Below are positions 44,905 to 54,425 of a stretch of DNA of 64,000 nt, piece after piece; position 1 is the stretch's first letter, and every line of letters starts with the position of its first letter. A program made the position numbers and the translations under genes. This stretch comes from Bacillus gobiensis. Lineage in GTDB: Bacteria; Bacillota; Bacilli; Bacillales; Bacillaceae. The notes below the pieces were generated by a model, which saw only the letters and a list, made by a program, of their open reading frames with translations, searched no databases and was not told the origin of the DNA. The stretch spans positions 190 to 64,189 of the forward strand of contig NZ_CP012600.1 in the NCBI RefSeq assembly GCF_001278705.1, read 5' to 3'.

Positions 44905-45198
44905 CATAATTCCATTTCTGCGTTAGTCACAAGAATATCGATGTGTCCAAAATGCTCTTTTTTTGCTGAAACAGTTTTTTTATATCTGAAACCTTCGCTA
45001 TATCCGATTTTACGGCTAGGGCGGTCGCACCCTCGCCTTGGATTTTGGTGACAAACTCATCGACAGACGATTAAGCTGTGGTTTAAAATTCACAATGACA
45101 CTGACTCCATTGCGCACAATTTTTTGACCAATCTCTCTCGATCCTCCAGTAACAATAGCCACTTTTTCTTCTGATTTTTTTAACATGTTCATCGCCAC
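44905..45198 (-). pseudogene. Short-chain dehydrogenase remnant
   Basis: Starts KKSEEKVAIVTGGSREIGQK (Rossmann motif) and NGVSVIVNF. It then shifts frame into DEFVTKIQGEGATALAVKSD and again into HFGHIDILVTNAE before a stop. Two indels and loss of the catalytic half. It lies just upstream of the hydrolase. Confidence 0.8.
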
Positions 45199-45242
45199 TC
45201 CCTAAAAGTAAATTTTTCAGCGTGCAAGAATGGCCTTTTTGA

Positions 45243-46575
45243 TTAGGCTTGGTTCCTTAATTCGACAGGTGTACGCCAAATGTGTTCAAGACACAACGCA
45301 ATCAACGTGCCAACCATCATCCCATTCCCTAAAATAAATTGAAATCCCACGGGTAAGGCGGAGATCAATTCACTCGGAATAAACATAACAGCGAGGCCAA
45401 GTGACAAAGCCAATCCTAGAATGGCCAGCCTTCGTGAATCAAGCTGTGATTTTAGAACCATCTTAAGGCCGATCCCTACAATTTGAGTAAATGTAGGCAG
45501 TAATGCGGCATAGGCAACTTGACCCGGTAATGTTGAAAGGGCATGATAAATCATCGGAAAAAAGGATGAAGCTACCAAAGCAGCACAAGCGATAAAGTAG
45601 GGTTTTCGACTGAAATATCTGGTCGTTTGAACGAAACTTGCTGCAAGAGAAACAGGAACAACGCCTACCGTTGAAAAAAGGGCTGATAAAATGCCGGATA
45701 CTCCGCTCATGAAGCTGCTCCTGCTAAGGTTTCCTCTTGTTTGAACAGATGGACTATGATTAGACTTTACCCTGGATTCAGATTCCTTCTCACTAAATAC
45801 CAATTTCATTGCCGATACGCTGGTTATAATGTTACTTATCAGTACAATAGTAACGACCAAAGAAGACACCAACATGCCGATACTGAACGTTGGTACTCCC
45901 CACGCAAATATCTTAGGAAAATGAATGAGTGAACTTGAGCTGATTGAGTGCCCAAAGCCTTTTGCCCATCCAAAAGCCACCCATCCAGTGACCATACCTA
46001 TTAAAATAGCATAGGTTTTCAGCCATCTATTTCCCCATATGGTTAACCGTTATAAATACTCCTAACGCAATAAACAGATTTTCGATATCAACTGACGATG
46101 TGGCAGAATCTGCCCCAACCATACCTTTGAGCAATGTCCCGCTTAATTGAATGCCTAAAACCATTAAACTGCTTCCTGTTACCAGCGGTGTAAATAATTT
46201 AAGCAGGCGCCTCATGGTTCCGGTAATACTGATAAGCACAAGAATGATGCCGCTGGCGATCATACCTCCTTCTAATAACTGCAAGGTTGGCCGTGCGCCG
46301 GAACCATGACTCATTGCAACATCACCCATCACGATAAAAGCACTGAGCCACACACCGGCTGGACCGTCCAGTAAAGGAAATCGGTGCCCCAACCACCCTG
46401 CCAAAAAGGAACCTAAACCAACGACAAAAAAAGTGCGTTGCAGCATGCTGGAAATCTCATCAGCTGACAAATGATACACCTGACCAATAATAATGGGAAA
46501 AGCCAAAGAATTAGCGAGTAAAAAAATAAACCACTGAATAGAACCGAACCCTGTTTCTACTCTCTGATTGTTCAA
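45243..46575 (-). pseudogene. NCS2 purine/pyrimidine permease, one frameshift
   Basis: The first part (TTG 46575 with AGAGGTG before it) covers membrane segments to VFITVNHMGK and stops at 46027. Shifting one base gives WGNRWLKTYAILIGMVTGW, which leads into the second part, ending at 45243 after another 250 residues. Joined, it is about 440 residues of the nucleobase:cation symporter-2 family. A single indel near 46030 breaks it; a base-calling error is an alternative. TetR-type operators flank the gene pair. Confidence 0.82.
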
Positions 46576-46640
46576 TTTTTATTCACCTCTTTCTATAAGT
46601 AATTAAAAAAAACCCGATACGCTTTTTTTAAATTTATTTT

Positions 46641-46654
46641 GGTACGATCGTTCC
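46641..46654. promoter_or_regulatory. TetR-type operator before the permease
   Basis: GGTACGATCGTTCC is palindromic apart from one A/T pair and sits within TTTATTTTGGTACGAT, repeated before tetR at 47286-47301. Confidence 0.6.
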
Positions 46655-46675
46655 GTATTGGCTAAAAAAGAAAGA

Positions 46676-47251
46676 CTATAGAGCTTTAATAGTCTTGTCT
46701 GCTAATTTGTATGCTAAATCTTTTTCTTTTTTATATCGTGACATCAGACTGATGCTGTGATTCAAACTTAACAACGTGTACGCAATCAATTCGTTATCTT
46801 CCTGCTCTGAAATTTCTCCCTTTCTTTGTCCTTCTTCAATCACCTGTTTAAACTTTAATTCTAAATCAGTAAAATTCTTTATTAGTGTGTCTTCAATGGA
46901 AGGATCAATATGCCCAATCAGGAGAGATGAATTAGTAATAAGACAACTGTCTGGCGTCTGTTTGGAATAACAATCTTCAATATGTTTATAAAAATAAGCT
47001 GTAAGAGCTTCTTTCGCGGTACTGCCAGTAAATAAAAGCTTCTTCTTTTCAGATCCACGCTTCTGATAATTTTCTAAAACAAGCTTAAATAATTGAACCT
47101 TATCTCCGAAACTATCGTAAAGCGTTGACCGGCTGATTCCCATCGTTTTAATGAGATCAGAAATATATGTAGCATCATATCCTTTATCCCAAAATAAAAA
47201 CATGGCTTTATTTAAGGCTTCTTCCTTGTTAAACGCGATACTTCTTCCCAA
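46676..47251 (-). CDS. TetR family regulator
   Basis: 191 residues. N-terminal helix-turn-helix (KAMFLFWDKGYDATYISDLIKTMGISRSTLYDSFGDK, about 14-50) and a helical ligand domain. The start is TTG 47251, 5 nt after AAGGAGGTG; GTG 47260 overlaps the SD. It is transcribed toward the permease, and the same 16-bp motif occurs before both, so it probably controls both. Confidence 0.88.
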   Translation of the reverse strand: MGRSIAFNKEEALNKAMFLFWDKGYDATYISDLIKTMGISRSTLYDSFGDKVQLFKLVLENYQKRGSEKKKLLFTGSTAKEALTAYFYKHIEDCYSKQTPDSCLITNSSLLIGHIDPSIEDTLIKNFTDLELKFKQVIEEGQRKGEISEQEDNELIAYTLLSLNHSISLMSRYKKEKDLAYKLADKTIKAL

Positions 47252-47294
47252 AAATAGCACCTCCTTTTGTATAGATAATAGTATAATTTATTTT

Positions 47295-47308
47295 GGTACG
47301 ATGAGTCC
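47295..47308. promoter_or_regulatory. TetR-type operator before tetR
   Basis: GGTACGATGAGTCC within TTTATTTTGGTACGAT, the same motif as at 46633-46648. Confidence 0.55.
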
Positions 47309-47492
47309 AGAAAAAAACTCTGATGAATACATAATAAACATTGTGGAGCGCTTCTTACTTGGCCTAATGAGGGAGCCGTTAGTGAGAAGTTTATAGAACA
47401 TTATTTGTGAAATTGTGCGCAAATTCAAGCATACTTATCGTTCTCTGGGGGTAAAGGAAATCATCAACCTGTTTTTAAGGAGGACCATAGGT

Positions 47493-48533
47493 ATGGATGG
47501 ACAAAAAATAATAGCTGAAGAACTAGTAAAAGGCATTGCTCCAAACGTCGATGCAGAGGACTTAGTCAATAATAAAAGAAAAGTCTTTCTTTTTGGTTCT
47601 CCAAGTTATACGAATATTGGAGATCAAGCGATTGCGTATGCGGAAGAAAAATTTATTAGGAATCACTTTCCTTACTACGAGTACATCGAGATTATGGATT
47701 ATGCAACAGATGAAGGAATTGAATTTGTGAAAAAAATCATTAAAGAAAACGATATTGTCTGTTTTACGGGTGGCGGCAATTTAGGAAGCCTCTATCTTGA
47801 TATTGAAGAAGACAGAAGAAAAGTAATCAGTGCTTTTAAAGATTACAAGACTATTTCTTTCCCGCAATCCGTCCATTTTGAAGATACAGAAGAAGGAAGA
47901 TTGGAAAAGAAGAAATCGCAGGACGCTTATCATCAAAATCCTAATTTAACATTGGTCGCAAGAGAGTCGCAGACATTTGATCGATTGAAAGGAACATTCG
48001 ATTCCAACGTAATCTATACTCCGGATATGGTGCTGTCATTAATGATAAAGCCTAGAAATATTCAAAGAGGCGGCGTGCTCTTTGTTTTGAGAGAAGATAA
48101 AGAGAAAGTTACGGATGAAGGTTTCGTCTCAGAATTGATGAGGTGGGCAGGAAAAACAACCTCTGTCGAACGTACGGATACGGTCTTAAGAGACATAGAC
48201 ACCATTGATTATAAAGATCGAGAAAAATATTTCTTGAAAATGCTAGATCGAATCGGCTCAAGCAAATTAGTAATCACCGACCGCCTGCATGCGATGATCT
48301 TTTCCATTATCACAAAAACCCCTTGTTTAGTTTTTGGAAATAGTTACGGCAAAGCAAAGCATTCTTATAGAGATTGGCTCGAAGAATTAAACTTCATCGA
48401 ATATACAGATGAACAAGATATTGATGAACTGGAGCGAATGATCGATCGTTTGCTGAAAGCCGAACCGAATGATATTGATTTACGGAACGACTTTAAACCG
48501 TTGGAAGATTTTTTTAAAGATGATCAAGTGTAA
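47493..48533 (+). CDS. Polysaccharide pyruvyl transferase family protein
   Basis: 346 residues. GSPSYTNIGDQAIAYAEEKFI, then CFTGGGNLGSLY, and SSKLVITDRLHAMIFSIITKTPCLVF are the conserved blocks of the CsaB/EpsI/EpsO/YvfF family. These add pyruvyl ketals to surface polysaccharides or act in exopolysaccharide synthesis. AAGGAGG precedes ATG 47493; the frame is open from GTG 47415. It stands alone, away from any eps cluster. Confidence 0.85.
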   Translation: MDGQKIIAEELVKGIAPNVDAEDLVNNKRKVFLFGSPSYTNIGDQAIAYAEEKFIRNHFPYYEYIEIMDYATDEGIEFVKKIIKENDIVCFTGGGNLGSLYLDIEEDRRKVISAFKDYKTISFPQSVHFEDTEEGRLEKKKSQDAYHQNPNLTLVARESQTFDRLKGTFDSNVIYTPDMVLSLMIKPRNIQRGGVLFVLREDKEKVTDEGFVSELMRWAGKTTSVERTDTVLRDIDTIDYKDREKYFLKMLDRIGSSKLVITDRLHAMIFSIITKTPCLVFGNSYGKAKHSYRDWLEELNFIEYTDEQDIDELERMIDRLLKAEPNDIDLRNDFKPLEDFFKDDQV

Positions 48534-48543
48534 ACCATTTGAG

Positions 48544-48575
48544 ACTGTCGACAAAATTGATTTGTTGACAGCCTT
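48544..48575 (+). terminator. Terminator after the pyruvyl transferase gene
   Basis: CTGTC-ACAAAAT arm pairs with TTTGT-GACAG with one mismatch. A second stem AACCGGGGAA/TTTCCCCGGTT follows at 48586-48612. Confidence 0.7.
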
Positions 48576-48705
48576 TGTATGTCCACAAACCGGGGAAGCA
48601 GATTTCCCCGGTTAGTTTCAAAAGAATAGTTTATAATGATCAGTACCTCATTCAATATGTACTCTTCCTTAAATTTCCAAAATGGTTATAAATAATGCGA
48701 TTTTA

Positions 48706-48819
48706 TTATTTTTCTTCTTCTAAGTCTTGAATTCTCTTTTCTAACTTTTTTATTTTAGATTGGGAATCAAAAACAAATGTTAGGGCTACTAATGCGAAGA
48801 TAAGAGCCGTTATTTCCAT
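48706..48819 (-). CDS. Small membrane protein with coiled-coil tail (37 residues)
   Basis: ATG 48819 follows GGGAGG at 11 nt. The product has one helix (ITALIFALVALTFVF) and a charged heptad-like tail (SKIKKLEKRIQDLEEEK). No family recognised. The layout is that of small membrane-tethered assembly or regulatory proteins. Confidence 0.55.
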   Translation of the reverse strand: MEITALIFALVALTFVFDSQSKIKKLEKRIQDLEEEK

Positions 48820-49079
48820 TATAAATACTACCTCCCTCAAACCCGGATCTCATATATGTACGAAAACTGCTCGCATTTTGTTTCAATTTATTAAAGTTAT
48901 TATCGTATTTGTCCATAACAGCAAATAAGGAAGTGCCCTATTATTTTTTTATCGTAACTAGAATTGGATCTTTTATGGCCTTGCGTTCAACATGCTGGAA
49001 AAATGCAAAAAGTCAGTCTCAATGAAAATCAGATATAATCTTATAAAATAGGTGTGCTTTAAAGGGAAGGAGTGTTAGT
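48820..49079. other. Gap with no clear feature
   Basis: AT-rich; only the SD (GGAAGGAG at about 49063) of the next gene is seen. Confidence 0.5.
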
Positions 49080-49787
49080 ATGCCGATTATCAAAGACATT
49101 CAATTGCTAGTCCCTGAGGATAGGGATACCAATCGTATATTTTTTCATCAGACAAGAAGCATTTCATTTTTATACAGTCGTTTGCTCCCTAATTTAAAAA
49201 TAAAAGAGGATAAAGGGATTTTAATCAATTGTGTGTCGAATTTGAGCAAAATTGATAGTATGGATAGTGATCTTTATACAATGTTTAATTACTTTTCCGT
49301 TTTTGTGAAAGTAGATGTCAACAAATTTCTTTGTCTTTCATCTGACTTGCAAAAAAAGCAGTCCGCACTTGATATAATTCAAGAAGGGATGGAAAAGGCT
49401 GTTGATGTATTTGATTGGGATAAAGATATATTTAGAGAAATTTATAAAAAAATACAAAATCTTAATTTCCAGAATACGTATACTTTAATGAAAAAAAGCA
49501 GTCCAAATCGCTATTATGTTTGTAACATCATTTGTGACCATGGGGTTTTTCAAATTGATGTTTACATGGAAATAAAGAAGAAAAACGGAAGTATTATCAA
49601 CCCAGAAAAAATTTTTTCAGTTAGTGATACGTACGAACAATACTTATTTGAAGATTGGGGTATTTTATCTTGGAAACAAAATCATAAAGTAGAATTTGCC
49701 GATAAGGACCATAAAGAAATATTTCAATTAACCTTCCTCGAAAAGGAAATCAAAGAAAACCTTTTATGGAAGTTAGTTAAAAGATAA
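49080..49787 (+). CDS. Hypothetical protein (235 residues)
   Basis: Soluble, no signal peptide or membrane helix. N-terminal MPIIKDIQLLVPEDRDTNRI, aromatic-rich middle (FNYFSVFVKVDV) and a Lys/Glu-rich end. No motif I can assign. Good SD (GGAAGGAG). A terminator hairpin (49833-49850) follows. Low GC and isolation among remnants suggest an accessory gene. Confidence 0.7.
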   Translation: MPIIKDIQLLVPEDRDTNRIFFHQTRSISFLYSRLLPNLKIKEDKGILINCVSNLSKIDSMDSDLYTMFNYFSVFVKVDVNKFLCLSSDLQKKQSALDIIQEGMEKAVDVFDWDKDIFREIYKKIQNLNFQNTYTLMKKSSPNRYYVCNIICDHGVFQIDVYMEIKKKNGSIINPEKIFSVSDTYEQYLFEDWGILSWKQNHKVEFADKDHKEIFQLTFLEKEIKENLLWKLVKR

Positions 49788-49832
49788 AAGGATAAATTTA
49801 TTCTGTAGTGGAAGGGATATTGTCGACAAAAA

Positions 49833-49850
49833 AGCAGCCTAAAGGCTGCT
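49833..49850. terminator. Terminator hairpin
   Basis: AGCAGCC (49833-49839) pairs with GGCTGCT (49844-49850) around TAAA, without a strong T-run on the plus side. Confidence 0.5.
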
Positions 49851-49871
49851 AAATGATCTTTCCAGATTTAA

Positions 49872-50840
49872 TTATATAAAATTATCGCTTGGTTTAAAAT
49901 TTGGTGACATGCCTATCACTACACTAGATGGTTGCTTAGATTTGGATGGTACGTAAACCAATAAGATTTTAGTGGATTTAGGGTATTGTTTATTTGCAGT
50001 TCTTGGGAGAATGATCTTTGCTGTCAAAACAGACCATTGCAACAAACCTGAACAATCAAATCCCGTAAAATCTCCGCCAAAAACATAGGATATTGCTTAT
50101 AATTGACGCTATCAAGCAATCTATGCTGCCGTTGTCACAATATCACCAATCGCATTTTCTTTACAATTCATGGTTAATCCACCAAGTTTTTTTGTAAGAT
50201 CAGTAATAGTAGGAACCCAATTCTTATTAAGATTATTAGGGTCATTATCTGCTCCTACGGGCGCATATACGCCTCCTAAATCCTTTATGGTAGTTAAACC
50301 ATCACCTATGATGCGATTGTGAAGGGTTTGTCCCATGGATTCAATTCCATCTTCAAGAGTTGGGAAAGTCATTAAGCCGTTAGATCCCATTAATCCACCG
50401 GGATTATTTTTTTCAACAACTGCTCTTGACTTTCCCCATGCTGTCTCATGAAAAGCAATCGCTGCGAATAGGACTGGATCAATGTCATGTTGGTTAGCGA
50501 CTTCAATAAATACATCCGATTTTTCAGACAAAACACCTGCTCTTGAAAACTGTTTGTTCCATAAATCTTCTTCTATGTTCTCATCTATTGAGCAAGTAGC
50601 TAAACCGCCTTTATTATTTTCCTGTTCAGATTCTGCAAGTAAAGCAACAACGTTCGTTAAAGGTAAAACAGTATTTTCATCTTGCGTAACAATTTTTGTG
50701 TTATTTTCTTTTAATAGCTCGTTAAATTTTTCTTGTGCTTCATCACGATCTTTTTTTATGTCGTTTACTGTCGAAAGATCAATTAGCAGAAGAATGACAA
50801 TAACAGCTATATTTACGATTAATGGGAGGAGTATTTTCAT
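49872..50840 (-). pseudogene. CwlT-like conjugative-element cell wall hydrolase, disrupted
   Basis: The first 239 codons (50840-50121) hold a membrane anchor, then a glucosaminidase/muramidase domain (VLFAAIAFHETAWGKSRAVV, NNPGGLMG). In the same frame after four stop codons the sequence continues as YVFGGDFTGFDCSGLLQW and ILPRTANKQYPKS, the start of an NlpC/P60 peptidase domain, which soon degrades and stops at 49872. Two-domain enzymes of this type serve Tn916/ICEBs1-like elements. The N-terminal half may still be expressed. No other conjugation gene is seen. Confidence 0.8.
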
Positions 50841-51146
50841 TTTACTAATTTTATTTCACCTATTTCTACTTATTTAACACGTCCAAATCCTGCGATGCTC
50901 TTTCCTATAACCTTCAGTGGATAGAAGACTATTGAACATGACTTCCACTAGAGTTAAATATTTTACCATTGGGGTCACATAAATAGCTAGAATAAAAATT
51001 AAGAATAGGAGTTCATCCTCACTATTCTATCAAATAAAGATGGAATTGCGAAAGATGAATAGTTTCCCAATAGTTTTCCAATTAATAGCATCCGAGAAAC
51101 TAGGCTGATAAAAGAATTACTTGAATCGAAAAAGGATCGATAAATT
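50841..51146. other. Non-coding gap
   Basis: No supported gene. Short coding-like fragments without start, probably more remnants of the same element. Confidence 0.4.
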
Positions 51147-51206
51147 TACCCTTTCGGAACACAAAAACATTGAAATTGCATAGATCAAAATAAACAATGG
51201 GGAGCG
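51147..51206 (-). pseudogene. Tiny MFS transporter fragment
   Basis: On the minus strand it reads LFILIYAISMFLCSERVNL, nearly the same as LFILVYAITMLLCSERVNLL near the C-terminus of the MFS gene at 52165-53370. The DNA matches at well over three quarters of positions. It is what is left of a second copy. Confidence 0.75.
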
Positions 51207-51282
51207 ACGCTTTTAGGGACATCGCACTTTTTTATAGAAGGCTCTGTTAAAATTTGATGTTGATAATTTGCGTAAAAATAAA

Positions 51283-51311
51283 AGGAAACCCAATTTAATA
51301 GGGTTTCCTTC
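51283..51311 (-). terminator. Terminator of the small membrane gene
   Basis: AAGGAAACCC pairs with GGGTTTCCTT; on the minus strand TTTTATTTTTAC follows. Confidence 0.75.
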
Positions 51312-51405
51312 ATTCTTGTCCAACTAACGCACTTGAGTATGGAGGTTTACAAAAACTTTCGACATACTTTCTTCTAAGCATTAATCTGCTTTATACCATA
51401 ATTTT

Positions 51406-51588
51406 TTAAAATTGGATATTTTGAAAAAGTGAAATGGTAAGTATTAATGTTGATAAGGAACCAGCAAACATTAAAGTGATTATTTTCCGTCTGTTCGTCT
51501 CTTTTGAAGATTTTACAAGTTCTCTGGACACCGCAATCCAAATAACAATGGAAACTATAGCTACTATGGTAATAACATCTGTAGACAT
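51406..51588 (-). CDS. Small two-helix membrane protein (60 residues)
   Basis: Two membrane segments (VITIVAIVSIVIWIAVS and IITLMFAGSLSTLILTISLF) separated by a basic loop KSSKETNRRK. AAGGGGGTG precedes ATG 51588; GTG 51597 lies in the SD. No family recognised. Confidence 0.6.
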   Translation of the reverse strand: MSTDVITIVAIVSIVIWIAVSRELVKSSKETNRRKIITLMFAGSLSTLILTISLFQNIQF

Positions 51589-51791
51589 ATTTGACACCCC
51601 CTTAATTTATATTTTATGTGAATTTTACTTTATTCCGTTATCGCGCCAGTTGTATTAATCTCTATACCCTTATATACGATTTGGAAAAATTAAAGTTTCA
51701 TTTTGTCTCTTTTAGTTGAATAAGGACTACAAGTTAAATTTTGATAGTCGTAAACTGTCATATGTGTCCGTCATCTCAAATACAAATGATG

Positions 51792-52055
51792 TTAAAAGAA
51801 ATTCTTAATATGCTGATTAGTGCTCTCGTTACTACGACTATCGACAAATAAGAACCAAGCAAGGTAATTATCAAGATATTTCGGAGCCACACCTTTAAAG
51901 CGGTCTATCCATTGTTTCAAAGGAGAATGGAGACCATTGACATTTTGAATGTGATACAAGCCTTTAATTTCGTGTTTGCCACCGTCTGATTTAATTCGGT
52001 AATGCTCTAGCAGAAATTGGATTTCTCCTTCGTAAGAAGAGTTTGTTAAAGGCTG
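51792..52055 (-). pseudogene. IS1595-family transposase C-terminal fragment
   Basis: Reads SYEGEIQFLLEHYRIKSDGG, KHEIKGLYHIQNVNGLHS, LKQWIDRFKGVAPKYLDNYL then AWFLFVD to TAA at 51792. IHNVNxxHSxLK and RFxGVxxKYLxNYLxWF are the C-terminal signature of ISXO2-like/IS1595 transposases. The catalytic N-terminal two thirds are missing. It sits between two copies of MFS sequence. Confidence 0.8.
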
Positions 52056-52164
52056 GGTTACAGGGAAGATTTCCGTTTAATAAAATTGGATAATACTTTT
52101 ATTTTGGATTTGAGGTTTTTTAGGCTAAGAGGGAAGTGAAACCCCTCTTGAAAAAGTATTTCCT

Positions 52165-53370
52165 TTAAACCCTAGTATCTTGAGCTTTCGCATAAACCTG
52201 CAGCTGCGTAAGCAAATTCACCCTTTCAGAACACAAAAGCATCGTAATCGCATAGACCAAAATAAATAACGGGAAAATCCCTATTGAAAAATACGATGCA
52301 ACCCAACCAAGAAAAGGAGGCAAAAAAGTAGTCCCTGAGTAAGCAACAGCCATTTGATAACCCATGAGCGTCTGGGAGTTTTCCTTGCCAAATCGGGCAG
52401 GAGTTTCATGGAGCATGCACGGATAGATCGGAGCTAATCCTAAACCGACGATCATGAAACCCACCAGGGAAAAACCAATAGGAAAAGGCAAGATCAACAG
52501 CAATGCGCCGCTCACTGTCATGATTTGTCCAGAACGAATGAGTAGTTTGTTCGATACTTTCATCGTGATAAATCCTGTTATCAAACGTCCAACTGTAATG
52601 CCTGCGTAAAAGAGGGATACCCATAGAGCGGCATCTCCTGGCGCAAGGCCTTTGCTGTTGACAAGAAAGCTGCTGCCCCACAATCCCATCGTTATTTCCA
52701 CACCGCAATAAAACAAGAATGCTATAAGAGTCAATTTGACGCCTTTTATTTTCAAAGGGTTAACCTGCTGGCGCGGTTGTTCCGGTAAAACCATATCCTT
52801 GTTTGTTTCCTGATTGGTCTTGGAAAAACGATTCCATAAAGGAAGGGTAAACAAAAGGATAATGACCAAAGCAAATTGAATGATGGCAACGGTTAAATAG
52901 CCATTTCTCCAAGAACCGTGGCCTGTAATGAATTGGGACATAATGATCGGGCCAGCGGTAGCACCGACTCCCCAAAAACAATGCAGCCAGCTCATGTGAT
53001 GGGCTTTGTAATGTGCTGCGACATAGTTGTTTAAGGCTGAATCTACTGCTCCTGCCCCTAATCCTAATGGAACGCAGCAAATTACCAGCCAAATCATTGA
53101 CGGGGCAAACGTAAACCCTATGAGGGCAGATGCAGTCAGAATGCAGCTGATAAACGTAACGTTGCCCGTACCGAAACGTTTAATAAGTATCCCGCTTATC
53201 AGACTTGAAACGATGGTGCCTCCTGCAATCACCATATAGAGCAAGCCGGCTGTTTCGAGAGACTCTCCATAATCCATATGCATGACTGGCCATGCCGCAC
53301 CCAGCAAGGAATCAGGCAAACCTAAACTAATAAAAGCCAAGTATATAATGATTAAAAAAAAGACAGCCAT
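52165..53370 (-). CDS. MFS transporter (sugar permease-like)
   Basis: 401 residues, 12 membrane helices. N-terminus YLAFISLGLPDSLLGAAWPVMH and the loop SGILIKRFGTGNV; second-half loop GFITMKVSNKLLIRSG. Resembles fucose permease-like carriers. It lies 21 nt after the ROK regulator, same strand, so the pair likely forms an operon for uptake of a carbohydrate. A 60-bp relic of a near copy lies at 51147. Confidence 0.85.
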   Translation of the reverse strand: MAVFFLIIIYLAFISLGLPDSLLGAAWPVMHMDYGESLETAGLLYMVIAGGTIVSSLISGILIKRFGTGNVTFISCILTASALIGFTFAPSMIWLVICCVPLGLGAGAVDSALNNYVAAHYKAHHMSWLHCFWGVGATAGPIIMSQFITGHGSWRNGYLTVAIIQFALVIILLFTLPLWNRFSKTNQETNKDMVLPEQPRQQVNPLKIKGVKLTLIAFLFYCGVEITMGLWGSSFLVNSKGLAPGDAALWVSLFYAGITVGRLITGFITMKVSNKLLIRSGQIMTVSGALLLILPFPIGFSLVGFMIVGLGLAPIYPCMLHETPARFGKENSQTLMGYQMAVAYSGTTFLPPFLGWVASYFSIGIFPLFILVYAITMLLCSERVNLLTQLQVYAKAQDTRV

Positions 53371-53391
53371 ATTGCAGATCTCCTTTTCTAA

Positions 53392-54387
53392 TTATCCTTC
53401 TATCATTCGGTCCAGCGCCAGATGATTTAGGCCATGCAGATAGTCTTGCTTCCAATCACTCAAAACAAAATCCGGCAGATGCTTTTCCGGGATATACGTA
53501 GCACTTTCTGATTTGATTTCAGCCAGAATTTCTTCATGAATCTCATCTTTGGAAAAAATAACGGCTGAAGGGTTAATAATTGCAGCAAAAGAAGCAATTA
53601 ATCGCGCGGTGGCATCGTGCGCGTTCAAGTCGTTCGTCTTTTGCAGTGCCTGAAAAAAATTCATATCGTTATAAAGCGGCAGAAATGAAATTTCTCCCGT
53701 AAAGAACGTGCTTCCACGTACGACATCGCCGTTAATCAAGATACCTGCTCCGGGACCATTTTTTCCAAAATACAAATATACCAGTGACTGATTATCCGTT
53801 TTGCTTGTGTTGTAAAAGCCGATGACGGCAGCGTTCATGTCGTTTTCAACGATTACCGGTATGGAAAACAGCTTTTCATAATGAGTTTGTAGGTCTAGAT
53901 TTTGAAAAGTATCATAATCGGGGATATGAAATATCCGTCCGTTTTCAACTGATCCGGGGACTCCAAAGGCGATCGCACCAATGTTTGGAAACTTTGATAG
54001 GACATCTTTGATGATCTTTGTCAATGAAGGAAGACCTTCCCGTAACACACTTTTCCGGGAACCTTGATCTTTTCGCTCCCCTCCGCAATTATAAATCGTG
54101 TAAACCGTTTCATCCTTTTCTAAAAAAATGGACAACAATAGCTTATGCTCAGGATTATATGTATATCGCTGCGCTCTTCTTCCCCCGCTTGATTCATCGA
54201 GACCGACTGTATGGACTTCCCCGTTTTCTTCCATTTCAGAAATAAACTTGCTGACGGTTGGAAAACTAATATCGAGGTGCCCGCTAAGCTCCACTTTTGT
54301 CGCACTTCCGAGTTGAAGCAGGGTTTTCCGAAGGGAGTGCAGGATCACTTGTTTCATTGACTTAGGTTTAGAAAAATGTTCATTCAT
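53392..54387 (-). CDS. ROK family transcriptional regulator
   Basis: 331 residues. N-terminal winged helix (ATKVELSGHLDISFPTVSKFISEM, about 28-52) and a C-terminal ROK sugar-kinase-like fold (IGAIAFGVPGSVENG, VENDMNAAVIGFY, GPGAGILINGDVVRG). The usual zinc cluster CxCGxxGCxE after the TGE motif is absent (TGEISFLPLYND), so it should be a regulator with no kinase activity. Start 54387; GTG 54399 is possible. Confidence 0.87.
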   Translation of the reverse strand: MNEHFSKPKSMKQVILHSLRKTLLQLGSATKVELSGHLDISFPTVSKFISEMEENGEVHTVGLDESSGGRRAQRYTYNPEHKLLLSIFLEKDETVYTIYNCGGERKDQGSRKSVLREGLPSLTKIIKDVLSKFPNIGAIAFGVPGSVENGRIFHIPDYDTFQNLDLQTHYEKLFSIPVIVENDMNAAVIGFYNTSKTDNQSLVYLYFGKNGPGAGILINGDVVRGSTFFTGEISFLPLYNDMNFFQALQKTNDLNAHDATARLIASFAAIINPSAVIFSKDEIHEEILAEIKSESATYIPEKHLPDFVLSDWKQDYLHGLNHLALDRMIEG

Positions 54388-54425
54388 TGAATTCACCACT
54401 CGTAATTAAAGTAAAAAAAGAGAAA

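Noticed and set aside
51241..51275. Terminal inverted repeat of an insertion sequence (GGCTCTGTTAAA)
   Set aside because: Resembles ends of some insertion sequences, but no matching opposite end or target duplication could be found around the IS1595-type fragment.
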